Source: Flavobacterium ustbae (lineage in GTDB: Bacteria; Bacteroidota; Bacteroidia; Flavobacteriales; Flavobacteriaceae). Taken from it: a stretch of 64,000 bases of DNA. The notes beneath the pieces are model-generated. The model made no database searches. It was not told the DNA's origin and saw only the letters and a list, made by a program, of their open reading frames with translations. Below, piece by piece: positions 17,028-25,006 of the stretch; the stretch's first letter is position 1, and each line of letters starts with the position of its first letter. Location of the stretch: the NCBI RefSeq assembly GCF_003946915.1, contig NZ_RPOC01000008.1:62001-126000 (forward strand), in the 5' to 3' direction. Both the position numbers and the translations under genes were made by a program.

Positions 17028-18734
17028 TTATCGGTCTGTATACCAGTTATTTGTGTTTGATCCAGAAGGGTTTTGAGGTAATATTGGTCTAAAAAAGGGA
17101 CCCCATCCATCTCTTAAAAGATAATTTAAGTCTTGAAACCCTTTCTTAAGATCTTCTCCTAATTCTTTAAAGTTTATTCCTACCTCTACATCTACTATTC
17201 CAACTTTGAAACTACCACCAACATCATAGCTGTCAGATAATGAAAAATGTTCTCCAGCAATTTTTAAATTTCCAGGAACATATTGAAATGAAGGACCAAA
17301 CCCTTTATTTCGTGTGTGCGTAAATACATTCATCCCATCGTCAGCTTTCAATTTCCACAATGAATGTGATTGTTTTATTGCTAGAAAATTTGACTTCTGA
17401 TAGTATACAGGTAAACCCAAAAAAGTTTCCTCATCGTTGAAATTAAATTTAAAAACGTCTACTGATACATTAGTGCTATATTTACCTAAAGTCAAACCTC
17501 CTTTACCGGCAAAGAATTTCGTAGTAGTTTCTCCGTCACTATTTGTTCCCGCACTAATAAAATCTACACCAAGAGAAGCCTGTAAATATTTTGTAAGTTT
17601 AATTTTGTCTAATCCTACGCCAAAAGTCCAGCCCAGATCCCATTTAAACCACCTAGCAAAACCACCATCAAAATCAATCATTCCAATTGGATTATTTCCC
17701 ATTCCCAAATAGGGGCTAGCAAATTGTCTAGCAGGATCTGGGCGTAGCCATCTTCCAATTCTACCATCCCAAAGACGAAGCTGGAAAGCTTCCATTCCTA
17801 TTGCCTGATCAAGTTCTTGTCCTTGAAATGCATAACGTGAATTTGTTATCGACACGCTTCTGCCTGGTAATTGCTCTCCAAAAGGATAGTAATCAATAGA
17901 TGATTGTGTAATATTACCGCTAGAAGGCTTACGTACTATAGCTCTAATATTTCCTAAATGGTCAGTAATCTCATAATTAAATACATTTGGTATCGTGCTG
18001 TTGCAATTCCCTAAACGACTCAAACCATAAATGTTGTTTTCTCTTGAAAGTAATGCCCCACTATTAGAAAAATTATAAATAGCTAGCGCTTTGCCAGAAA
18101 GATCTAATGCATAAAAAGTAGTTCTATCTAAGCCATATGGGTTAGCAGTTGAATAATTTTCCTTTTTTACTAACTGTCCTCTTTCATTGTATAAGAACTT
18201 TACAAGTGTGTGGTTATCTTTCTGTATTTCATTTACCAATCCTTGCGCGGTGTAAAGATACTTTAAGTTTTCGGAAATATTCTGTGTTAATTGGCCAATT
18301 TCATCATATCTGTAATTATCCTGATTTTGGTTGCCAAGATCAGCAGAATTGGTAGGAGAATTTGTAATATTGTCTTTAACATAATTTAATTGATTTTTCC
18401 CAGAGTAATAGCCGTAATTTAGATCGTCCTGTGTGCTACCTATAGCATTGGTGCGTTTCATGGATAAAATATTACCATTAGGGTCATAAGTAAGATCACC
18501 TTCTTTGTAACTGCCAGAAGGAGTTATTACGGCACTATTTGCGTCTGCGCTTCCATATGTGGCATTAGCTAGCCAATTATTACGATTATAATTATATAAA
18601 TAAGCTTTTGGTTTGGCAGTCCCTCCAGAAAAGTCCTCATTAAAACCTTTATTGGTCCAACGGACAGCTTTGATATTTCCATTATAATCAGCACCAGCTG
18701 TTGGCGAAGAAGTTATATTTCTTCCTGTTCTCAA
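17028..18734 (-). CDS. Rhs repeat protein, 3' part: core plus variable C-terminal domain
   Basis: This frame gives 568 residues from a TTG; it is really the 3' portion of a longer Rhs gene whose frame is broken at 18781-18783. Residues 1-230 are YD-type Rhs repeats. An Rhs core follows with EITDHLGNIRAIV, YYPFGEQLPG, YAFQGQELD and LRLWDGRIGRWLRPDPARQ, ending at NPIGMIDFDG, the usual boundary. The following roughly 210 residues form the variable tip, Gly/Phe/Lys-rich with beta-strand-like periodicity; I do not recognise it. Rhs shells encapsulate and release such tips, which are often toxins. With no N-terminal half or signal sequence left, this is probably an orphan cassette. The RDD gene follows immediately. 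Confidence 0.75.
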   Translation of the reverse strand: MRTGRNITSSPTAGADYNGNIKAVRWTNKGFNEDFSGGTAKPKAYLYNYNRNNWLANATYGSADANSAVITPSGSYKEGDLTYDPNGNILSMKRTNAIGSTQDDLNYGYYSGKNQLNYVKDNITNSPTNSADLGNQNQDNYRYDEIGQLTQNISENLKYLYTAQGLVNEIQKDNHTLVKFLYNERGQLVKKENYSTANPYGLDRTTFYALDLSGKALAIYNFSNSGALLSRENNIYGLSRLGNCNSTIPNVFNYEITDHLGNIRAIVRKPSSGNITQSSIDYYPFGEQLPGRSVSITNSRYAFQGQELDQAIGMEAFQLRLWDGRIGRWLRPDPARQFASPYLGMGNNPIGMIDFDGGFARWFKWDLGWTFGVGLDKIKLTKYLQASLGVDFISAGTNSDGETTTKFFAGKGGLTLGKYSTNVSVDVFKFNFNDEETFLGLPVYYQKSNFLAIKQSHSLWKLKADDGMNVFTHTRNKGFGPSFQYVPGNLKIAGEHFSLSDSYDVGGSFKVGIVDVEVGINFKELGEDLKKGFQDLNYLLRDGWGPFFRPILPQNPSGSNTNNWYTDR

Positions 18735-18999
18735 ATAGTCACTTGGATAATAATCTAGTGTTAAACCAAAGACATCATTACCCAGTTAACCAATTGTTGC
18801 GATTATAGTTATATAAATAGCCCTTTTGGTTAGCACTGCTTCCATTGTAATCTCCAGAAATGCCTTTATTGGCCCAACGAGCAGCTTTGATGTTTCCATT
18901 GTAATCAGATCCTGCGGTTGGAGAAGAAGTTATATTTCGTCCATTTCTTAAGTAATCCCCATTGTAATAATCAAGTGTTAAACCAAATACATCATTGCC
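18565..18999 (-). repeat. tandem 72-codon Rhs unit (216/217 bp)
   Basis: Two adjacent copies both start at GNDVFGLTLDYY and end at NYNRNNWL. The first-copy start (18999) and second-copy start (18782) lie 217 bp apart, that is 72 codons plus the extra base that causes the frameshift. The encoded units differ at a modest number of residues (for example NGDYLRNGRN against PSDYLRTGRN). Confidence 0.75.
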
Positions 19000-19269
19000 A
19001 TCTCCTCCAGGATCTTTTGAAGCTTCTAAACTTGGATGATTAATGCTTTTTAGCTGCCCTCCCAATGTATATACATAATCTAAGCCTTGTGCTCCCTGCG
19101 CAATATTCACTCTTTTTAATTCACCAGTTTTATAATAGCTGTAGTCTGCATGGGTTGTAAAGTTTGCATTGTCTGTTGAAGTTTCTACTTTAGTTAACAC
19201 ATTATTTACGTCATGGGTATATCTATGTGCAAATAAGCCCGATAGCGCAGATTTGTAATCTGTGCCCAC
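18778..19269 (-). pseudogene. Rhs fragment, 5' part of the frameshifted cassette
   Basis: A 163-residue frame with Rhs/YD repeats (RYTHDVNNVLTKVETSTDNA, YSYYKTGELKRV) that ends in NNWLTG-stop. Removing one G from the GGG at 18781-18783 would read straight through into the next Rhs frame. The last 72 codons are then followed by a near-copy of themselves, which indicates a tandem duplication of one repeat unit. The N-terminal ten residues derive from a REP-like sequence (19243-19274) that has replaced the original upstream coding region. Full Rhs proteins are several times longer, so this piece is a remnant. Confidence 0.75.
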
Positions 19270-19274
19270 AAAGT
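19243..19274 (+). repeat. REP-like inverted repeat, copy 1
   Basis: This 32-bp sequence matches the reverse complement of 19927-19958 at 31 of 32 positions. Its core, CAGATTTGTAATCTG, is itself a small palindrome. It bounds the transposase remnant on its 3' side and is fused into the Rhs frame. Confidence 0.75.
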
Positions 19275-19299
19275 TGAGTCAACATAAAAGATGACCATT

Positions 19300-19856
19300 T
19301 CAAAATAAGTATAGTAAAACAACATCTAAATCATTTTCTAAATCTGCATAATTCCTTGCCGAACTAAAATAATAATCTTCAGCTGAGCTCACAGTTTTAT
19401 CTTTGACAGGATTATTATGAATATAATCTATTTTTTGCTTAATAAATTTATTGCTGTAAATAAGTTCTGAATGATAACCATTCTGCCAAACTTTATAAGT
19501 CTGATCCTTTTTTAAATGCTCGCATGCTTTCTGGAAATATTCCAACATCCATTCTCTTCTGCTTTCAGGTTCGTCTATTATGGTCTGGACTATTTTTTTG
19601 GATGTAAACTTTTTAAAATCTCTTAAAATATCAGATAATACAAAACCATTTGTGCCTTTGCAGAGCAGATGAATATGGCTGCTCATAATACAATACGCAT
19701 AAATTTCTAAACCTTTATTTTCCTTATAGTATTTTTAAAGCATTTATTAGAACGTTTTTCTCGTTCAGCCTAGTAAAAAACATCAATCCAGCCTACAATA
19801 GTTAGAATTATAAAATAAGCTTCCTCAGTTGTCGCTGCTTTGTATTTTGTCGATAT
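19300..19856 (-). pseudogene. REP-associated (Y1/RAYT) transposase, frameshifted
   Basis: The intact 128-residue part (ATG 19686) contains the HUH-type motif IMSSHIHLLCKG and the helical C-terminal half with NGYHSELIY and YIHNNPV, typical of Y1/IS200-like RAYT proteins. Upstream, the family's N-terminal half is still readable (EEAYFIILTIVGWIDVF, then TRLNEKNVLINALK, then YYKENKGLEIYAYCI), but only across two +1 shifts. These lie in homopolymer runs: A on plus at 19775-19780 and T at 19732-19736. The expected ATG reads ATA at 19854-19856. RAYTs mobilise REP hairpins by single-strand transposition; the flanking 32-bp inverted repeats fit such a substrate. It is a dead or decaying copy unless the homopolymer errors are artefacts. 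Confidence 0.75.
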
Positions 19857-19868
19857 ATTTTTTTCTTA

Positions 19869-19909
19869 CAAAAATAAAAAGTAAAGTGTAAAACTTTACT
19901 TTTATTTTT
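19869..19909. terminator. AT-rich hairpin
   Basis: An A-rich arm containing AAAAAGTAAAG pairs with CTTTACTTTTATTTTT across a TGTAAAA loop. It sits between the transposase remnant and the truncated lipoprotein gene and could terminate transcription in either direction. Confidence 0.5.
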
Positions 19910-19926
19910 GGGTTATTAAAGAAATT

Positions 19927-19958
19927 ACTTTGTGGGCACAGATTGCAAATCTGCGCTA
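19927..19958 (-). repeat. REP-like inverted repeat, copy 2
   Basis: This is the partner of 19243-19274 in the opposite orientation, with one mismatch in 32 bp. It cuts into the 3' end of the lipoprotein frame starting at 20112. Confidence 0.75.
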
Positions 19959-20112
19959 ACGTTGCGGAAATAAATCTGCGCGATCGGGTTGTAATTTTTG
20001 TTGGTAATTCCTTCTTCTCTATAATTGGTGATGAATTTACACCTTTTTTATTGTCTGCATTATTGCAGCTAATTAGAAAAATAAGAATTATAAGTATTTG
20101 CAATGCTTTCAT
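19958..20112 (-). pseudogene. truncated lipoprotein gene
   Basis: The first roughly 35 codons look like a real lipoprotein: MKALQILIILIFLISC is a signal peptide with lipobox ISC, followed by NNADNKK and an acidic/basic mature start. After about residue 43 the frame enters REP-type sequence (RRFISATLAQICNLCPQ) and continues through the hairpin to 19825. That tail is the translation of repeat DNA, not conserved protein. The gene was probably cut by the REP/transposase insertion. Its original function cannot be read. Confidence 0.55.
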
Positions 20113-20239
20113 AAAATGTTATCTTTTTGATAAATTATTAACATAAGGATTTATTGTTGCTGGATTTGGCTTATCATTTCGATTTCATTTCTTAACGCTG
20201 GCGTGAGCGTCTCGCTCGTGCAAAATAAAAATTTGAAAA

Positions 20240-20821
20240 TTATTTTTGACTGTGGTTATCTGATTCTTTGTAATTAGTTAATCGATGAAAAATGTCAACA
20301 CCTTCATCTCCCATAATTAGAAAATAATTTTCTGACTTCGAGAATCCTAAATATTTTTTTCCTTCGTAATTATTTTGTTGCAACTCTAAAAAATATTTTT
20401 TTCCATTCTTATAATTTAAGATAAGAGGTACCTTGATATTCCAAGCAATATCAAAAAATTCTATCTTCCAACTATTATCTTTTGTTAATAAATTTCCGCC
20501 GCCACCTCTTAATCCAAAAATAAATACAGTTTCAGACTTACTTTGAAAATAAAAAGTCAGATTGTCATCAGATATAGTTTTTTTAAATGAATTCTCATAA
20601 TCACTAAATATGATATTCCTTTTAATAATATCATAAATAAAAATTCCATCTCCATTAATTATTAGAATATTATCATCTGAAAACCATCCAATTGCTATTA
20701 TTCCATTTAGTCGAATAGCCGAATAGTACTCCCAATCAGATGCTTTTCTGACTAAATTTTCGTCTGATAACTCATTAAATATGTTGTCTTCATATTTGTT
20801 TTTTAAATCTTTTAATCTCAT
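20240..20821 (-). CDS. hypothetical protein, possible immunity protein
   Basis: A 193-residue soluble protein rich in Asn, Asp, Lys and aromatic residues, without signal peptide or membrane segment. Alternating strands such as IAIGWFSDDNILIINGDGIF and VFIFGLRGGGGN suggest a small beta-propeller or SMI1/SUKH-like fold, but I recognise no family. It lies on the same strand as the Rhs cassette and next to a small membrane protein. Both are AT-rich, with a composition like other orphan immunity genes. A toxin-immunity role is inferred only from the neighbourhood. Confidence 0.6.
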   Translation of the reverse strand: MRLKDLKNKYEDNIFNELSDENLVRKASDWEYYSAIRLNGIIAIGWFSDDNILIINGDGIFIYDIIKRNIIFSDYENSFKKTISDDNLTFYFQSKSETVFIFGLRGGGGNLLTKDNSWKIEFFDIAWNIKVPLILNYKNGKKYFLELQQNNYEGKKYLGFSKSENYFLIMGDEGVDIFHRLTNYKESDNHSQK

Positions 20822-20858
20822 GATTACGGGGTTATAATTGTTGCAACTAAGAGATATG

Positions 20859-21308
20859 TTATCGTTTTGAAATATCGAATTCTGTTAAAAAGGTATCTTT
20901 GAACTTTTCTTTTAGAAAGAGATGTAATTCAAACATACCATCCTCAAATTCGTCTTCTTCGTACAGTCCGTCGCAGCTAATTTTGTAATTTTTATTATTG
21001 TTGAATTGTATTTCTACAGCTTTGATTTGGTAGATATAATAATCTTTATAAATTACATTGATTGACTTAATTTGTTGAAAACCAAATATGATTGTTTTTT
21101 TTGATCTTTTGTAATTTAACGTTATGCTTTCATTGCTTATAATTAACGTCTTTGCTTGAAGATAAAAAACAAAAACGGTTATCGAAAGGAATAATATGTA
21201 AACTAGTATACCCAGTATCTTAAAAAATATGGAAAAACAAAATAAAATTAGAAATAACCCAAAATTTGAATATAAATAATAGATATATAAAAGTTTATAT
21301 GTTCTCAT
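20859..21308 (-). CDS. hypothetical membrane protein with PH-like domain
   Basis: A 149-residue protein. Two hydrophobic helices at about 10-32 and 34-52 form a membrane hairpin. A beta-rich C-terminal half follows (LIISNESITLNYKR, IFGFQQIKSINVIYKD), with the pattern of a bacterial PH-like domain. An acidic patch (YEEDEFEDGMFE) precedes the last helix. No gene name can be given. It ends 37 bp before the next hypothetical gene on the same strand, so the two probably form a unit in the Rhs island. An immunity or envelope role is possible. Confidence 0.6.
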   Translation of the reverse strand: MRTYKLLYIYYLYSNFGLFLILFCFSIFFKILGILVYILFLSITVFVFYLQAKTLIISNESITLNYKRSKKTIIFGFQQIKSINVIYKDYYIYQIKAVEIQFNNNKNYKISCDGLYEEDEFEDGMFELHLFLKEKFKDTFLTEFDISKR

Positions 21309-21390
21309 TTTTGGAGTCTAAGAGTTGTTATATGTGTCTGTGGTGTATTCACTTTGCTATAACACCCAAGCATCAACAAATATAAACTAA

Positions 21391-21420
21391 AAAAATGCGC
21401 TCAAATTTGAGCGCATTTTT
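21391..21420. terminator. bidirectional terminator at the HMA gene
   Basis: A perfect 30-bp palindrome, AAAAATGCGCTCAAA / TTTGAGCGCATTTTT, lies 20 bp past the HMA stop codon. It is the counterpart of the hairpin at 16203-16234. Confidence 0.8.
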
Positions 21421-21439
21421 TATAATTGAATTTTCGAAT

Positions 21440-21817
21440 TTAAGACTTAAAATTCGAAACCTTATAAGTCTTCCCATCTCCAGTATCTTGAACCACTTTT
21501 GTTAAAGATTCTGGATTTTGGATTGTTTTATCAAAACTTACAGTTGCTGTTTTTTTATCAAAATCAACGGTTGCTTTGTCAACTCCGTCAAGATTTGCTA
21601 ACTCTTCTTCGATTGTTTTAGCACATCCTACCGCACAAGTCATTCCGTCAATTGTAAAGCTTGCTGTTTGTAAATTTTCGGCAGCAATTGGTTTGTGTTC
21701 TTTTGGAGCCGTTTTTTCAGCATTTACAACTTGAAGACTTTTATCTTCTTCTTTTTTGCAGCCAACAAATACTAAACCAGCGATTGTTGCAGCGATTAAG
21801 ATTTTTGAAATTTTCAT
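21440..21817 (-). CDS. heavy-metal-associated (HMA) domain lipoprotein
   Basis: A 125-residue exported protein with lipobox VGC after the signal and a charged spacer. A single HMA-type ferredoxin-like domain follows (about 50-120; FTIDGMTC, then ANLDGVDKATVDFDKKTATV). The family binds Cu(I) or similar ions through GMTCxxC. Here the motif reads MTCAVGCA, that is C-x3-C, one residue longer than the classical site; I have the impression this variant recurs in Bacteroidota. It probably scavenges or relays a metal in the periplasm. Its 3' end is duplicated at 16254-16338, so before the island inserted it lay convergent to gldD. A TAnnTTTG box lies about 40 bp before the ATG. Confidence 0.85.
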   Translation of the reverse strand: MKISKILIAATIAGLVFVGCKKEEDKSLQVVNAEKTAPKEHKPIAAENLQTASFTIDGMTCAVGCAKTIEEELANLDGVDKATVDFDKKTATVSFDKTIQNPESLTKVVQDTGDGKTYKVSNFKS

Positions 21818-21853
21818 TATATATAAATTTTAAATTGCGAATTAGGTTGTTTG

Positions 21854-21861
21854 CAAAATTA
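21854..21861 (-). promoter_or_regulatory. TAnnTTTG -7 box of the HMA gene
   Basis: On the minus strand TAATTTTG lies about 37 bp upstream of the ATG and matches the Bacteroidota -7 consensus. Confidence 0.5.
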
Positions 21862-21919
21862 ATAAAAAGAGAATGCTCAGTTCGTAAAATAATTACAAAT
21901 TTGCACTAAATAACAATTT

Positions 21920-22786
21920 ATGGATACAAAACAGTTAAAGTGGATTTACTTAGCGATTCTTTCTCTTATTTGGGGAAGTTCTTTTATTTTAATAAAAAAG
22001 GGACTAATCGGACTAACTGCTATTCAAGTTGGTTCGTTCCGAATTATTTTTGCCGCGTTGTTTCTGTTGATTTTTGGTTTTAATAGTTTGAAAAAAATCT
22101 CTCGTCGCCAGTGGAAGTATGTTGCTATAACTTCTCTTTTCGGAACTTTTATGCCAGCTTATCTTTTTGCGATTGCAGAAACTCAGGTAAGCAGTTCGAT
22201 TGTAGCAATTTTAAATTCATTGACGCCCTTAAATACTTTGGTTTTAGGAATTATAGCTTTCGGAATTCAGTTTCAAAAGCGACAAGTTTTAGGCGTTTTT
22301 GTTGGGCTTGTAGGCTGTCTGCTTTTGGTTTTAAGCGGCGATTCTTCAAGCGGAACTCAAAATTATCTTTATGTTGTATTGGTTGTAATTGCTACGCTCA
22401 GTTATGCAATCAACGTAAATCTGATTAAGAAATATTTGCATGACTTGAATTCGGTTAGCATTACAACAGGAAATTTTGCCGTATTATTTTTGCCTGCTTT
22501 AATTATTCTGAGTACGACAGATATTGTTCAGAAAATACATTTTGCAGAAACGCAGCATTCTATACTTTTTGTAATGATCTTAGGAGTTTTAGGAACTGGA
22601 ATAGCAAATATTCTTTTCTTTAAACTGATTCAGATGTCATCGCCAGTTTTCGCAACTTCAGTAACGTATCTGATTCCGATTGTGGCGTTCTTCTGGGGAT
22701 TGTTAGATAATGAAGTTCTTACTCCAATTCAATCTGTTGGAGCATTTATTATTTTGATTGGAGTTTATTTGTCGGCTAAGAAGTAG
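21920..22786 (+). CDS. EamA/DMT family permease
   Basis: A 288-residue inner-membrane protein with about ten transmembrane helices in two homologous EamA halves. The first opens with the signature LIWGSSFILIKKGL. The second ends with the conserved LLDNEVLTPIQSVGAFIILIGVYL. The superfamily exports metabolites such as amino acids or nucleosides; the substrate here cannot be deduced. It is divergent from the HMA gene with a gap of about 100 bp. A hairpin terminator follows at 22864. Confidence 0.88.
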   Translation: MDTKQLKWIYLAILSLIWGSSFILIKKGLIGLTAIQVGSFRIIFAALFLLIFGFNSLKKISRRQWKYVAITSLFGTFMPAYLFAIAETQVSSSIVAILNSLTPLNTLVLGIIAFGIQFQKRQVLGVFVGLVGCLLLVLSGDSSSGTQNYLYVVLVVIATLSYAINVNLIKKYLHDLNSVSITTGNFAVLFLPALIILSTTDIVQKIHFAETQHSILFVMILGVLGTGIANILFFKLIQMSSPVFATSVTYLIPIVAFFWGLLDNEVLTPIQSVGAFIILIGVYLSAKK

Positions 22787-22863
22787 TTGTGAGTTATGAG
22801 TTGTGAGTTATGAGTTATGGGTTGTAAGTTATAAATTAAGGAGTTAATTCTAAATATAAAAAA

Positions 22864-22894
22864 GCTTTGTCAAAGTTTCAAACTTTGACAAAGC
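22864..22894. terminator. bidirectional terminator between eamA and the M16 genes
   Basis: GCTTTGTCAAAGTTT and AAACTTTGACAAAGC are perfect complements around one base, flanked by A and T runs. It lies between convergent genes. Just before it, 22787-22840 carries an imperfect tandem repeat of GAGTTAT/GAGTTGT. Confidence 0.7.
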
Positions 22895-22944
22895 CGATAA
22901 AAAAAACTTTGTGTCTTTGGGCCTTTGTGGCTAAAAACCTTTTC

Positions 22945-24993
22945 CTATAAAAAATCCTTCTCAGAAACTCCTTCGTTTATTTTGATATCAGACATTTTAA
23001 TATCCAATTCGAAACCAACATTCTGAACCAGGTTAAAAGGAACTTTCACGCCTTTTACTTCTTTATAATCGTTAAAATTTGTGATTTGTTCTACTGATTT
23101 TCCGCCTTGTTCGCGAACTTTAGATTCAGCAGTTTTTAAACCCGATTTCACATCATAATAATATTTTGTTTTGCCGTCTTTAATTACATAAGCATCGTTC
23201 CCGTTAATTGGCTCGATTCCTTCAACTTTTAAGTCGGTTCTTTTTGCAAGCTGTAATTCTTCAAAAGGAGTGGCATTTGCTTTCATATCAGCCAAGTCTT
23301 CACCTTCAAGGTTTTTGCGCTGTCCTTGCTGTTCAACGTATGCGCCTTTTTCATTAACCACTTGTTTCATTAAATTTACGGTGCCCATTGAAAGCGAAAC
23401 CATCATTTTTCCTTTCGAATCCAATTTAGAGGTAAAAGTCAGTGGAGTAGGAGCTTGCGGAACAGTTGTGGAGCCATTCATGTATAATGTTTTTACCGCT
23501 GAAACGGCTTTTTCACCACCAATTGCATTAATGTAGTTTTCGAAAACTCTTTTTGCTGTAATGTCTTTTGGAGCTTCTTTTTTAGAGGCTGGTTTTTCAA
23601 CAGGATTTCCGTATTTGTCAAAATAATTGATCGGAATTTGTAATTTTTCTAAACCAGAAATTACATCAGAACCTTTTCCGACAATTACGATTCGCATGTT
23701 ATCTAATAAGAAATATTTGTTGGCAACACGGTAAATATCATCTGCTGAAACATTGTTAATAGTCTGAATGTATTTTTCGTAGAAATCAGCAGGAAGTTTT
23801 TCTGTTTCGATATTTAAGGCATAACGAGCAACAGCTTGCGGTTTTTCAACCTGCATAACAAATCTTCCAATATAACCGGCTTTTACATTTCTCAAGACTT
23901 CTGGATCAACTCTCTCGGTGCGAACTCTTTTAATTTCTTTTATAAACTGTACAACGGCGCTATCTGTAACGGTATTTCTAACGGCAGATGAGGCTTTAAA
24001 TTTGGTTACGTATTTACCGCTTCCAATGCTTGAATTAGCACCATACGTCCAAGCGTGCTGTTCGCGTAGATTCATGTTTAAATAACTGTTGAAATCGCCT
24101 CCTAAAATTTGATTGGCAATAACAGCAGGAAAAAAATCTGGATCACTCATTCTTAAATTTACAGTATTTACTAATGAAATTTCAGATTGAACGGCGTTTG
24201 GAACATCAACAAAATCAATTTGTAAGTTGGAAACATTTACTGGACTTGGATAAGTGTTTTTTGGCGCAACCTGTTTTTTCCATCCGCTGAATAATTTCTC
24301 GACGGCAGTTTTGATTTCTTTAAATTTAATATCGCCAATAACGACTAAATAAGCATTTTCTGGAACGAAATAAGTATTATAGTTGTTTTGAACATCTGCT
24401 AGAGTTACATTTTTTACAGTTTCTTCGGAAAGATATTCGCCATTCGGATGGTTTTTTCCAAAAGCTAAAACGTCAACCACTCGGTTAGAAATTGCAGGAA
24501 CACTTTTTTCGTCAGCTTTAAGGCCTTCTAAAAGTTTTGCTTTTTCTTTATCAAATTCGGTTTGAGTGAAATTTGGCTGTAAAGCGCCTTCTGCCAAAAG
24601 TTCTAAAACGCGTCCTGAATATTTGGATAATGAACTTGCGTAAGCGCCTTGCGATGTAAAATTAATATTGGCTCCGTAAAAGTCAATTTCTTCATTAAAA
24701 GCTTCTTTGGTCGTTTTTTTAGTTCCGTTTCCAATTAAACTGCTAGTCAATTCATCAACTCCTTTTTTATTGCCTTCAGTAAATGGAGCATTGTCTAGTG
24801 TAAGTGTAAAACTAACTCTAGGCAATTTATGGTTTTCAACAACTAAAACCTTCATCCCATTTGATAAAACAAAAGTCTGCGGTTTTTTGATGTTGACTAC
24901 TGGGGCATTTCCTGGTTTGGGTTGTGGACGATCTTGTGCTTGCATAATTCCAGTTAGGAAAAAAAGGATTAAAAAAGTATATATTTTTTTCAT
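22945..24993 (-). CDS. M16 family peptidase-like subunit, non-catalytic
   Basis: A 682-residue exported protein (signal MKKIYTFLILFFLTGIMQAQ). It has two M16 domains: the N-terminal peptidase-like part at about 40-230 and the inactive C-terminal part with the conserved R/Y region (HAWTYGANSSIGSG) to about 450. The zinc motif HxxEH is missing; the corresponding stretch reads GVDELTSSLIGNG. This is the partner-type subunit of a heterodimeric M16B protease. Residues about 490-682 add a LolA/LppX-like beta domain (YYYDVKSGLK, KVPFNLVQNV), which is unusual. The gene starts 13 bp after the catalytic subunit gene, so the two are one operon. It likely acts in the periplasm. Confidence 0.85.
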   Translation of the reverse strand: MKKIYTFLILFFLTGIMQAQDRPQPKPGNAPVVNIKKPQTFVLSNGMKVLVVENHKLPRVSFTLTLDNAPFTEGNKKGVDELTSSLIGNGTKKTTKEAFNEEIDFYGANINFTSQGAYASSLSKYSGRVLELLAEGALQPNFTQTEFDKEKAKLLEGLKADEKSVPAISNRVVDVLAFGKNHPNGEYLSEETVKNVTLADVQNNYNTYFVPENAYLVVIGDIKFKEIKTAVEKLFSGWKKQVAPKNTYPSPVNVSNLQIDFVDVPNAVQSEISLVNTVNLRMSDPDFFPAVIANQILGGDFNSYLNMNLREQHAWTYGANSSIGSGKYVTKFKASSAVRNTVTDSAVVQFIKEIKRVRTERVDPEVLRNVKAGYIGRFVMQVEKPQAVARYALNIETEKLPADFYEKYIQTINNVSADDIYRVANKYFLLDNMRIVIVGKGSDVISGLEKLQIPINYFDKYGNPVEKPASKKEAPKDITAKRVFENYINAIGGEKAVSAVKTLYMNGSTTVPQAPTPLTFTSKLDSKGKMMVSLSMGTVNLMKQVVNEKGAYVEQQGQRKNLEGEDLADMKANATPFEELQLAKRTDLKVEGIEPINGNDAYVIKDGKTKYYYDVKSGLKTAESKVREQGGKSVEQITNFNDYKEVKGVKVPFNLVQNVGFELDIKMSDIKINEGVSEKDFL

Positions 24994-25006
24994 GATTTCG
25001 ATATTC

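Noticed and set aside
19825..19957. C-terminal half of the 95-codon frame starting at 20112 as real protein
   Set aside because: It translates REP repeat DNA and a hairpin, so only the N-terminal part is credible as gene sequence.
22787..22840. GAGTTAT tandem repeats as a regulatory array
   Set aside because: They are imperfect, lie between convergent genes beside a terminator, and look like ordinary low-complexity intergenic DNA.
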